From: an uncultured Acidobacteriia bacterium
GTDB taxonomy: Bacteria; Acidobacteriota; Terriglobia; Bryobacterales; Bryobacteraceae
DNA: 47,899 bases
NCBI GenBank assembly: GCA_903881085.1
Contig: CAIRSA010000478.1
Location: 1-47,899, forward strand
Reading direction: 5' to 3'
This document shows, in pieces, positions 32,817 through 41,321 of this stretch (position 1 is its first letter; each line of letters begins with the position of its first letter). The notes beneath the pieces are model-generated. The model was not told where the DNA came from. It ran no database searches and saw only the letters and a program-made list of their open reading frames with translations. The translations under genes and the position numbers were made by a program.

Positions 32817-33689
32817 ATGGCTGTGCAAAGCTCTCAGTTCCTGATTCGACAGGCCAAGCCTGAAGATACCGCCGAATGCGGGCGCATCCTGTACGAAGGC
32901 TTCGTCCATATCAACACGAAACATGGCTTCCCGCCCGACTTTCCATCGCCAGAACATGCCACCGGCCTGCTGGGAAATCTGTTCTCGCATCCCGGTTACC
33001 ACTGCGTGGTTGCGGAAGAAGCTGGCCGACTGGTTGGCAGCAACTGCGTGGATGAGCGCGGCGCAATTGCCGGACTCGGCCCCATCAGCGTCGATCCAGC
33101 GGCACAGAACCGTTCCGCGGGCAGACAACTGATGCAGACCTCCATTGACCACGCACTTGGCCGCGGAATGGACGGTGTTCGTTTGTTGCAGGCTACATTT
33201 CATAACCGCTCGTTGTCGCTCTACACCAAGCTCGGCTTCGACCCACGCGAGCCGATCTCCATCATGCAGGGACCGCCGATCCTGAAACCGGTGAAAGGGT
33301 GCCATGTCCGCGCCGCCACTTCAGCGGATGCAGCCGAAGCAGATCGACTTTGCCAGGCTGTGCACGGTCATACACGCACGGCGGAACTGCTCGACGGCAT
33401 CGCCAGCGGATCGGCTCAAGTGGTGGAACGGGACGGAGCAATCACCGGTTATACCAGCGGCCTTGGATTCTTCTGCCACTCCGTGGGGCTTGCGACGATT
33501 GATATCCAGGCGCTTATCTCAACCGCGGACGCGTTTGCCGGCTCGGGCATTCTGGTGCCAACGCGCAATGTGGAACTGTTCCGCTGGTGCCTTACCAACG
33601 GGTTGCGTATCGTCTACCCAATGACTCTCATGTCGATGGGTTTTTATCAGGAACCGCAAGGCGCCTATCTGCCGTCGGTCTTGTATTAA
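32817..33689 (+). CDS. GNAT-family acetyltransferase
   Basis: This 290-residue protein has a GNAT domain at ~8-150: FLIRQAKPEDTAEC, GLGPISVDPAAQNRSAGRQL (the acetyl-CoA-binding pattern), and SLSLYTKLGF. A second, weaker GNAT-like half follows (CHVRAATSADAAEADRL), so it may be a tandem-GNAT fusion. Such enzymes acetylate small amines or proteins. It starts 3 bp after the beta-lactamase-fold gene and ends flush against the convergent TolC gene. The target is unknown. Linking it to the halogenase or efflux genes is speculation. Confidence 0.72.
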   Translation: MAVQSSQFLIRQAKPEDTAECGRILYEGFVHINTKHGFPPDFPSPEHATGLLGNLFSHPGYHCVVAEEAGRLVGSNCVDERGAIAGLGPISVDPAAQNRSAGRQLMQTSIDHALGRGMDGVRLLQATFHNRSLSLYTKLGFDPREPISIMQGPPILKPVKGCHVRAATSADAAEADRLCQAVHGHTRTAELLDGIASGSAQVVERDGAITGYTSGLGFFCHSVGLATIDIQALISTADAFAGSGILVPTRNVELFRWCLTNGLRIVYPMTLMSMGFYQEPQGAYLPSVLY

Positions 33690-34973
33690 CTACTTGAGTG
33701 CCGCGGTCTGGAAGTCAACCACCGAGCGTGTCGCCTGGTATTCGTACTTAGCGGCTGTATTGGCAATCTGTGCGGATGTCAGATTCAGCTGTGCCTGACT
33801 TAGTTCAACAATGCTGCTCAGCCCTAGTTCGTACCGGCTTTGCGCAAGACTCAGTGCCAAATCCGCTTGCTTTAGAAGTTCGGCAGTCAACCCGACGCGG
33901 TCCAGCGCCGCGACGGAGTTTAAGTAAGCGACACGCACGTCACGCTTAATGCGATTCTCCGCGTCATGAATCGTTTGGAGAACGGCCCGGGAGCGCAATT
34001 CGGCTTCCGTGGTGCGTGCTTTGTATAGGCCACCATTAAAGATCGGGATGTTGAGATTGACGCCGACTGCACCATAGCGACTGGCCACTTGTTCTTGCGC
34101 CGCGGGTGCAAGACCCGTGGTTCCGGAAAGGGAGACACTTGGGTAAGCAAGGGCACGCTCTGCCTTCACGAATTTCTCAGCCGCTCCCTGTTGCAATTTC
34201 AGATCACGCAGTTCGGGCCGGTCCGTCAAGGCTTGTGCCACCAGCTCATCGATACGCACAGGCAGCGGCGGAGGCAGCGGTTCATCGTGCAAAATAAAGG
34301 TAGATTCGTTGGGCAACCCCATGGCCGTAGCCAGATCCGCCATGGCAGCCTGGACGTCGTTCATCGCTTGCGACAGCAACAGATTTGCGGTGGCGAGGTT
34401 GACGCTCGCAAAGCTGACGTCGAGCTGGGATTTCAACTTACTCCCCGCCAAGGCTGTAACCTGATCAACCACTAACTGGCGCGCCTTTACCGTCTGTTGG
34501 GCGACGTTCAATACGGCTTGCGCCCGGAGAGCGGAAAAGTACGCGCGGTCAGTGGCCAATAAGATCAGAGCACGCGTGGTTTCGGTGGTCTGGTCCTGCG
34601 CCTTCGCCTTCAGGTCGGCGGATGCAATCAGATTCGACGTACGCCCGAAATCACTAATCAATTGGTTGATGGAAACGCCGGTGCCGATACGATTATAGAT
34701 TGCCGGATTGCTCAAACCGCCGGCTGCCAGACGCGTTCCCGTGTCCGCGCCAACGCCGGTTAGGCTGCCGAACAACGTCGGCATGAAGTTGGACTTGAGT
34801 TCGAGCGGAACCTGATAGGCTGCCGCGGCATTCAGACGCGAGGCGGAAATCAACGGGTTGTTCTGCATGGCCAGCCGGTGAGCCTCGGCCAATGTCAGTT
34901 GCATCGTTGATTGGGGCTGCGATTGCGCCGCACAGCCAATACTAATCACAACAAGAATCGACAGCAAACGCAC
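33690..34973 (-). CDS. TolC-family outer-membrane efflux channel
   Basis: This 427-residue protein has a signal peptide and two TolC-type helical repeats: LTLAEAHRLAMQNNPLI and later LIVQ-like helices such as VAYLNSVAALDRVGLTAELL, with SRYELGLSSIVELSQAQLNLT. It would form the trimeric outer-membrane duct of the RND pump encoded just upstream. It starts with GTG at 34973, overlapping the pump's TAG by one base (TAGTG), a coupled arrangement. It is the last gene of the rraA-like / adaptor / pump / channel operon. Confidence 0.88.
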   Translation of the reverse strand: MRLLSILVVISIGCAAQSQPQSTMQLTLAEAHRLAMQNNPLISASRLNAAAAYQVPLELKSNFMPTLFGSLTGVGADTGTRLAAGGLSNPAIYNRIGTGVSINQLISDFGRTSNLIASADLKAKAQDQTTETTRALILLATDRAYFSALRAQAVLNVAQQTVKARQLVVDQVTALAGSKLKSQLDVSFASVNLATANLLLSQAMNDVQAAMADLATAMGLPNESTFILHDEPLPPPLPVRIDELVAQALTDRPELRDLKLQQGAAEKFVKAERALAYPSVSLSGTTGLAPAAQEQVASRYGAVGVNLNIPIFNGGLYKARTTEAELRSRAVLQTIHDAENRIKRDVRVAYLNSVAALDRVGLTAELLKQADLALSLAQSRYELGLSSIVELSQAQLNLTSAQIANTAAKYEYQATRSVVDFQTAALK

Positions 34974-37900
34974 TAGTTAGTCTCCGTAGTTAGTTTCAGA
35001 TCGTCCTTGCGGTAGGCCACAAAGTAAGCGGCAGGCACGATGATAACCTTCATGATCAGCGAGACGCTCATGCCCCCCAGTACAGCACGGGCAAGCGGCG
35101 CATACGCTTCGCTCCCGGCGCCAAGTTTCAGAGCCATTGGCAACAGGCCGATGATCGTGGCCAGGGAAGTCATCAGCACGGGCCGCATTCGAACGCGCGC
35201 CGCCGTGACCACGGCCTGCCGAACGTTCATCCCTTCGCTGCGCAAATGGCGCGTAAACTCAACGATCAGGATACTGTCCGATACAGTCATTCCGATCAGA
35301 ATCATCATGCCCATAAGCGACATGACGTTCATACTGGTTCCGGTGTAGTAGAGAATCAGCAAAGCGCCTGTAAGCCCCGGCGGCACGGCGGTAAGAATAA
35401 TAATAGGGTCAAGAAACGACCGGAATTGGGCCACCAGAATCAGATAGAGCAGGACCACGGAAAGAATCAACCCTGAGGCAAAGCTGGCAAAGCTCTGACG
35501 CATCGCCTGAATCAGGCCGCGCATGGCGATGGTTACGTTTTTGGGTTTCTCCATCTTAGCCGTGAGCGCATCAATCGCTGTTGCGATGCGCGCCAGATCT
35601 TCGCCCACCGGACGTACATAGATATCGATCACGCGGCGTAACTGATAGTGATCCACTTCCGTCGGGGATTTAATGGCTCGTATCTTCGACACCATGTCAA
35701 GACGCGTTGGGTCTAGGGACGGAGTTCCGCGGATTGGAATCGCGCGCAAATCGGCCGGAGTCTTTATCTGCTTTTCGGCGTATTGCACGGTCAACAGATA
35801 ATCGTAGTTGTTTTTCGGATCGATCCAGAAACTTGGGGCGATCATGGCATTCGATGTAAGTGCGGTGATGATGTTACCCACTATCTCCCTTTGAGTCAGG
35901 CCCATTTCGGCGGCGCGAATGCGATCCACATCCAGTTTGAGGGCCGGGTAATCGATATCCTGCGGAATGAAAGCGTCGGCAACTCCGTCGATGGCTTTGA
36001 TCTGACGTGCCAGATCGGTTGCGGTGCGGAAGGTATCTTCCAGCTTCGAACCGGCCACCTGAATGTCGATGGGTGCCGGCATACCCATGCCAAGCACGGC
36101 ATCCACAAGTCCGCCGGACTGGAAATAGGCACTGACTTCGGGCATCTCTTCAGAGAGTTTCTTGCGAACGCGGGCCATGTACTCATAGCTGCCTACCTTG
36201 TGGTCTTCCTTCAGACTGACTTGCACTGACGCAGTGTGCATGGCTGAGTTCGTGGAATAGATGGCTGAAAAATCGGGCGTGGTGCCGATATTGGAAACGA
36301 TCATGCCGAGATCCTCTTCAGAGACCACTTCATGCACCAACTTTTCGATCTTGGCAATCTCCTTTTCAGTAATTCCGATGCGCGTGCCGGAAGGTAGCTT
36401 AACGTTCATCATGAACTGTGCCGGATCCGTCCGCGGGAAGTAGGCAAAGTCGAGAATGGGATACAAAAACAGGCTGGCCCCAATCACCACGGAAAGCACC
36501 AGCAGAACGCCGACCGGCTGCTTGAGAACCACCTGGATGATGGAATCGTAGAAATCAAGAAAGCGTTCGAACTGGCGGTTGAACCAGGCATTGAAGTGAT
36601 CGGCAATTGACTTTTTGCCCGCGCCTGACTTGTTATGCGCGGAATGAAGGAAGCGTGCGCAAAACAGGGGCACCACCGTAAGCGCAACAACGTAGGAGGC
36701 GAGCAAGGAAAGCACCACGGCCAGCGCCAACGCGGAAAACAGATACTTACTTACGCCATAAAGCAACGTAACTGGAAAGAACACTACGATGGTTGTCAGC
36801 GTGGAAGCGAGCACCGGCAGAGCCACCTCCTGGCCGCCTTTGATGGCAGCGTTCACTGGCGATTCGCCCATTTCCAGGTGGCGGTAAATGTTTTCCAGCA
36901 CTACAACCGAGTTATCAATCAGTCGTGAAAACGCGAGCGCCAGACCGCCCAGCACCATGCTGTTAATGGAGCCTCCACCCATGGAAAGTGCAATCAACGC
37001 GGCGAGCACTGAAAGGGGAATGGAAAAGAACACCGCCATAGTGGCGCGCATGCTGCCAAGAAACATCAGAATCATGACGGAGGTGAGCACCAGACCGATT
37101 GCGCCTTCATGCAGTAAAGTTTCGATAGCCATTTTGACGAAGACCGACTGATCGAACACCACATTGGTGACCAATTGCTGTGGCACGTCAAGCAATTTCT
37201 TCAACGCATCGCGAACACCGTCAACGACGGCAATCGTATTGGAATCGCCGCCCTGCTTGAGCACGGGCACATACACTGACCTTTGCCCGTCGACCCTGAC
37301 CAGGTTTGTCTGGATGGCCTGCGCATCCTTGGCAATTCCGATATCGGAGATGCGCACCGGAGACGTCCCCACCGTCTTCACCGGCAGGTCGTTGATGCCC
37401 TCTAACGTGGAAAGCTGGCTGTTGGTAAATATGCTGTAATCCAGATCGCCGATTTGCACATCTCCGGAAGGGATGATCAGGTTGGCGTCGTTGACAGAAC
37501 GTACCACATCCATCAGGCTCATCTTGTGCGCTTCGAGCTTATACGGATCGGCATAGATCATGATTTGCCTGTATTTTCCACCGAAGGGCTGGGGGACGCT
37601 GGCACCAGGCACGCTGGCGATCTGGTTGCGCACATTCAATTGGGCAAGATCGCGCAGATTGGTCTCTGTGAGACCCTCGCCCTTGAAGGTCACCAGACAA
37701 ACAGGCAGGCTAGAGGCATCGAACTTCAAAACTACCGGGGGCAAGGTGCCCGGCGGAAGACGCCGTAACTGGGCCATTGCCAGGTTTGAGATTGTGGTCA
37801 CGGCCGAATCGCCGTTCGTTCCGGGTTGGAAGTAGACCTTGATGATGCTAACACCGGGCAGCGAGCGTGACTCCATATGTTCTATGCCGCTCCCCAGCGT

Positions 37901-38107
37901 GAAGAAGCGTTCAAAGCGGCTGGTAATATCGGCTTCAATCTGTTCGGCAGGCATGCCTGAGTAAAAGGTGGCTACAACCACAACCGGAATGTTCATTGAA
38001 GGAAACATGTCGACCGGCATTCGTACCAGGCTGCTCACGCCCAGCACGGCGATGATCAGGCAAACAACAACGATAAAATAGGGCGTTCGAATTGCGAATC
38101 CAGACAT
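34973..38107 (-). CDS. RND efflux pump inner-membrane subunit with altered proton relay
   Basis: This 1044-residue RND transporter has the usual two halves with 12 helices and two large periplasmic domains; the N-terminus SGFAIRTPYFIVVVCLIIAV and helix 4-6 region LIDNSVVVLENIYRHLE are typical. In helix 4 the Asp-Asp pair of AcrB becomes Asp398-Asn399 (SRLIDNS). In helix 10 the AcrB lysine (GLSAKNA) is replaced by Ser943 in GMTVSDSILIVEF. The relay is therefore reduced, as in some heavy-metal or poorly studied RND branches. Substrate unknown. It starts 16 bp after the adaptor and overlaps the channel gene. Confidence 0.9.
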   Translation of the reverse strand: MSGFAIRTPYFIVVVCLIIAVLGVSSLVRMPVDMFPSMNIPVVVVATFYSGMPAEQIEADITSRFERFFTLGSGIEHMESRSLPGVSIIKVYFQPGTNGDSAVTTISNLAMAQLRRLPPGTLPPVVLKFDASSLPVCLVTFKGEGLTETNLRDLAQLNVRNQIASVPGASVPQPFGGKYRQIMIYADPYKLEAHKMSLMDVVRSVNDANLIIPSGDVQIGDLDYSIFTNSQLSTLEGINDLPVKTVGTSPVRISDIGIAKDAQAIQTNLVRVDGQRSVYVPVLKQGGDSNTIAVVDGVRDALKKLLDVPQQLVTNVVFDQSVFVKMAIETLLHEGAIGLVLTSVMILMFLGSMRATMAVFFSIPLSVLAALIALSMGGGSINSMVLGGLALAFSRLIDNSVVVLENIYRHLEMGESPVNAAIKGGQEVALPVLASTLTTIVVFFPVTLLYGVSKYLFSALALAVVLSLLASYVVALTVVPLFCARFLHSAHNKSGAGKKSIADHFNAWFNRQFERFLDFYDSIIQVVLKQPVGVLLVLSVVIGASLFLYPILDFAYFPRTDPAQFMMNVKLPSGTRIGITEKEIAKIEKLVHEVVSEEDLGMIVSNIGTTPDFSAIYSTNSAMHTASVQVSLKEDHKVGSYEYMARVRKKLSEEMPEVSAYFQSGGLVDAVLGMGMPAPIDIQVAGSKLEDTFRTATDLARQIKAIDGVADAFIPQDIDYPALKLDVDRIRAAEMGLTQREIVGNIITALTSNAMIAPSFWIDPKNNYDYLLTVQYAEKQIKTPADLRAIPIRGTPSLDPTRLDMVSKIRAIKSPTEVDHYQLRRVIDIYVRPVGEDLARIATAIDALTAKMEKPKNVTIAMRGLIQAMRQSFASFASGLILSVVLLYLILVAQFRSFLDPIIILTAVPPGLTGALLILYYTGTSMNVMSLMGMMILIGMTVSDSILIVEFTRHLRSEGMNVRQAVVTAARVRMRPVLMTSLATIIGLLPMALKLGAGSEAYAPLARAVLGGMSVSLIMKVIIVPAAYFVAYRKDDLKLTTETN

Positions 38108-38123
38108 TATATTTGACGCTCCC

Positions 38124-39368
38124 TTATGATTTGCCTGCGTTCATGTCTACGACCTTGGGCTTGACTTCTTGGCCCGCCTGCAGCCCTGCGCGCGTGCCCG
38201 TCACCACAAGGTCGCCATCGTTTAAGCCAGCAAGCACTTCAACCATGGTGGCGCTTTCAAGGCCAAGTTCAATGTTGCGAAACTCCAGCCGATTGTTGGC
38301 GGTGACCACCACCACTTTCCCAGTGTTCTTACCTGGACTTTGTTCTTCAGGCCGGTCCACCGCGGCGATGGGAACAGACAACACAGCGCTTCGGTTTTGC
38401 AAGGTCAGCTTTACTTCGGCATACATTCCTGGCATCAGAGTCAACGACGGGTTGGGAACATCGAGTTCCGTGTCCATGGTGCGCGTGGCAAGTGACACCT
38501 TGCCGCTAAAGCGGGAGACGCGTCCGGGAAACGTCCTCTTCATGGACGGCACGCTGACATCGACATTTTGCCCGATGTGTACCGTGGACACAGCCGATTC
38601 CGGCACAGGCAGTATCAGGCGCAACATGTTGTTTTGCGAGAGGCGCACCACCGGCATGGCTTGGCTTTGCGATGCAGTTCCGGCCTGAATCATCGAGCCC
38701 GTATCTGCATATCGCTTCGTAACTACTCCTGCAAACGGGGCGGTGACGCGGAGATATTCGTACATAGTATTCATGCGCTTGAGTTCCGATTCATTCACCT
38801 GCACCTGACGGCGGGCGGTGGCTTCGTTGGAACGGGCGACGGCAACCTGCGCTTCTGAGACGAGGTCCTTACTATGTGAGTCGTCAACTTCCTGCTGCGC
38901 AACCAGGCCGGGGCGCTTTTCAGACACTTCCTTCAATCGCAGAAAGGAGATATGCGTGATCTCGTGCGCCGTCTGTGCACGGGCAAGCTCTTCCTTGGCA
39001 TGAGTAACTTCGGCGCTGGCACGATCGAGCATTGCCTTGGATCGTCCAATATCATCGTTCATTTCGGGGATCTCAAGAGTGGCGAGTAGTTGGCCGGCCT
39101 GCACTCGGTCTCCCACATCGACGTTGATCTGCTTCAGATAGCCGGAGACCTTGGCCATGACTTCGATCTCCTGATACGGGCGGAACTCAGCCGTGAGCAC
39201 CATGCCTTGAGACAGATCGATCGGAGTGGTCTTCGCCACGGCAACAACAGGAATTTCGCCGGCCACGGCTTTGGCAGCGACAGCCGGTTCCTTCTTCGCG
39301 CAGGAGCCCAGCAATAGAGCGCCGCACACAAGCGAGGAAGACGCGAAATTGAGATGAGGGATTTTCAT
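38124..39368 (-). CDS. RND membrane-fusion adaptor (HlyD/AcrA-type lipoprotein)
   Basis: This 414-residue periplasmic adaptor is a lipoprotein (GALLLGSCAKK, Cys23). It has a lipoyl-type half (KVSGYLKQINVDVGDRVQAGQLLA), a helical hairpin (ARAQTAHEITHISFLRLKEV), the second lipoyl half (YLRVTAPFAGVVTKRYADTG) and beta-barrel plus membrane-proximal domains (VPESAVSTVHIGQNVDVSV). It links the inner-membrane pump to the TolC channel. Its ATG overlaps the stop of the RraA-like gene (ATGA), and the pump follows 16 bp later. It is part of the same operon. Confidence 0.88.
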   Translation of the reverse strand: MKIPHLNFASSSLVCGALLLGSCAKKEPAVAAKAVAGEIPVVAVAKTTPIDLSQGMVLTAEFRPYQEIEVMAKVSGYLKQINVDVGDRVQAGQLLATLEIPEMNDDIGRSKAMLDRASAEVTHAKEELARAQTAHEITHISFLRLKEVSEKRPGLVAQQEVDDSHSKDLVSEAQVAVARSNEATARRQVQVNESELKRMNTMYEYLRVTAPFAGVVTKRYADTGSMIQAGTASQSQAMPVVRLSQNNMLRLILPVPESAVSTVHIGQNVDVSVPSMKRTFPGRVSRFSGKVSLATRTMDTELDVPNPSLTLMPGMYAEVKLTLQNRSAVLSVPIAAVDRPEEQSPGKNTGKVVVVTANNRLEFRNIELGLESATMVEVLAGLNDGDLVVTGTRAGLQAGQEVKPKVVDMNAGKS

Positions 39369-40084
39369 AGATTCTTATCGAGGGTTTCCAACAGCATTGC
39401 TTCCGTAAAATCGGGGGACTGGCAGGCACGGATAACGCGCAGCTCCGCCTCTCTTAAGGTGGCGGCCACGTCAGCCACCTTCCCTGCGATCGCTTGCGGA
39501 ATGGTTACGGCGCCATGGCAGTCGGCGTAGATCAGCTCTCCCGGGTGGACTTCGAGGCCGAAAATGCGGACCGGTTTGCCGAACTCCACAACGTGGGAGT
39601 AGGCATGCGATACCGCTACCGATTTAGCGAAGAAGGGGAAGTCCATAGCATTGACGGCCGGCAGATCGCGCACCGCGCCGTTAGTGATCACACCGCAGCA
39701 TCCTAATGCGCGCAGGATCGAGGCATGAACCTCACCGGCAAATGAGCCCAGACCAGGCTCGGCATCGATATCCTCAACCACTGCAATAGTTGGAAGCGGA
39801 TGACGTTTTAGTTCTGCCCACCAATCGGTGCGATTGATGAACGAATCGTCGCCGCGCATTGGCGGATCGGCGGTGCGAATGCGAAACGTGGCCGCATAGC
39901 CGAGAGCCCGCGCGAAGCCGCCGGTGACGCAACGCAACCCGGGGCCACTGACCCCTTCGTTGCGCAGCCGCACGCGAAACCATTCAATGGCGTTGGCGAT
40001 GGTGCAAGTATCGTACTGAAGAATGGCGTCCAGTTGTTCACGGGTGAGCAGCGGACCTGGGGCAGAATTTGGCTGGGTTTGCAA
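39365..40084 (-). CDS. RraA-family aldolase-like protein coupled to an efflux operon
   Basis: This 239-residue RraA/HMG-aldolase-like protein has AGEVHASILRALGCCGVITNGA followed by VRDLPAV (Arg-Asp retained) and PGELIYADCHGAVTI. It differs from the first copy in the window in its N-terminal region. The start is a TTG at 40084, chosen because GAGGA lies six bases upstream; another TTG lies at 40090. Its stop overlaps the adaptor gene's ATG, so it heads the efflux operon. Whether it is an enzyme for the pumped compound or a regulator is unknown; the kept Arg-Asp pair favours an enzyme. Confidence 0.8.
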   Translation of the reverse strand: MQTQPNSAPGPLLTREQLDAILQYDTCTIANAIEWFRVRLRNEGVSGPGLRCVTGGFARALGYAATFRIRTADPPMRGDDSFINRTDWWAELKRHPLPTIAVVEDIDAEPGLGSFAGEVHASILRALGCCGVITNGAVRDLPAVNAMDFPFFAKSVAVSHAYSHVVEFGKPVRIFGLEVHPGELIYADCHGAVTIPQAIAGKVADVAATLREAELRVIRACQSPDFTEAMLLETLDKNL

Positions 40085-40132
40085 ACACAATCCTCTTGCT
40101 AGCCATACTACGCGAGTTGGACAAGCGGCAGA

Positions 40133-40171
40133 ATACCCTGGCCAGGGTATATTGCCCTCTCAATCAGGGTA
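40133..40171. promoter_or_regulatory. Candidate operator: 18-bp perfect palindrome plus a repeat half-site
   Basis: ATACCCTGGCCAGGGTAT at 40133-40150 is a perfect palindrome. The half-site CAGGGTA recurs at 40165-40171, 22 bp (two helical turns) from its copy in the palindrome at 40143-40149. It lies in the 130-bp gap between the divergent rraA-like/efflux operon and the cytochrome-like gene. A TATATT next to it could be a -10 box. The regulator is not identifiable here. Confidence 0.55.
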
Positions 40172-40214
40172 GGGGGATGCTAAGATTGGGAACAAGGAGA
40201 CAACCCCGTCCGAA

Positions 40215-41321
40215 ATGCGATTCGCCTTGCTGTGGCTAATGGCCCTGCTGCCCCTGCCGGCAGCCGATTATGAGACAGCGACGCCGCACGACAAGGCCGC
40301 GAAGTTAGCCGCTCGGCTGAAGAGCAGGGAGACGAAACTGGCCTTCGACGCAAAGAATGGCTATCTTCCGGCGCTGCTGAAAGAGTTCGGCATTTCGATT
40401 TCGTCGCAGGTTTTGGTGTTTTCCAAGACCAGCCTGCAAGCCAGTCGCATATCGCGCCAGGCGCCGCGTGCCATCTACTTCAATGACGATACCTACGTCG
40501 GCTGGGTCAAGCCCAGTGTGCAGTTCGGCGAGGTGATGGAGATCACTTCCGTCGACCCGAAAATCGGCACGATGTTCTATTCCATGAATCAGCAGGAGAC
40601 CGGCTTGCAGGAGATTCGCCGCCGAGATGAATGCCTGCATTGCCATGCTTCGCCGCAGACCGAAGGTGTGCCGGGGCTATTCGTGCGCAGTGTGTTTCCC
40701 GACTCCGAAGGCTTCGCGGTGCAGCAGCCGGGCTCGTATCTTTCCGATCACCGCAGTCCGCTCAAACAACGCTGGGGCGGATGGTATGTCAGCGGCACGC
40801 ATGGCGACCAGCGTCATATGGGGAACGCGCATGTTCCGGGGCGCGGGGTCAGCGCGGCACTCGACATGGAAAGCGGCGCAAACATTGAGGACTTGAGTCG
40901 CGTAGTCAATACTGACCCGTATCTATCGCCCTACAGCGATATTGTGGCGTTGATGGTGTTGGAGCATCAGGCGCGGGCGCAGAATTTGATCTTCCGGTGC
41001 CAGCAGGACGCAACCGCCGCCGACACGTTGGCCGATTATCTGATGTTCAAGGACGAAGCCGTGCTTACCGCACCGATTGCCGGAGTCTCTGGTTTCGCCG
41101 CCGATTTCGCGGCGCGGGGACCATTCGATGCCAAGGGCCGGTCATTGCGCGAGTTCGATTTGAAGACGCGCATGTTCCGCTATCCGATTAGCTACATGAC
41201 TTACTCCGCCTCATTCGATAACATTCCGGCCGAGACCAAGAAGCGCGTCCTTGCCCGAATTGAATCGGCGATGAAGGGCACACCGGCGCTGGAGATTCTG
41301 CGCGCCACGAAACCTAACTGA
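40215..41321 (+). CDS. Exported monohaem c-type cytochrome-like protein
   Basis: This 368-residue protein has a short signal peptide (MRFALLWLMALLPLPAADYE) and a single haem-attachment site, ECLHCH (Cys140-x-x-Cys143-His144). Around it are YFNDDTYVGWVKPS and later GVPGLFVRSVFP and YLSDHRSPLKQRWGGWYVSGTHG, which I cannot match to a named family. Being exported and haem-bearing, it probably carries electrons or senses redox in the periplasm. AAGGAG lies about 15 bases before ATG 40215. Its 3' end overlaps the convergent DUF1501 gene by 8 bases. A palindrome lies upstream. Confidence 0.75.
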   Translation: MRFALLWLMALLPLPAADYETATPHDKAAKLAARLKSRETKLAFDAKNGYLPALLKEFGISISSQVLVFSKTSLQASRISRQAPRAIYFNDDTYVGWVKPSVQFGEVMEITSVDPKIGTMFYSMNQQETGLQEIRRRDECLHCHASPQTEGVPGLFVRSVFPDSEGFAVQQPGSYLSDHRSPLKQRWGGWYVSGTHGDQRHMGNAHVPGRGVSAALDMESGANIEDLSRVVNTDPYLSPYSDIVALMVLEHQARAQNLIFRCQQDATAADTLADYLMFKDEAVLTAPIAGVSGFAADFAARGPFDAKGRSLREFDLKTRMFRYPISYMTYSASFDNIPAETKKRVLARIESAMKGTPALEILRATKPN

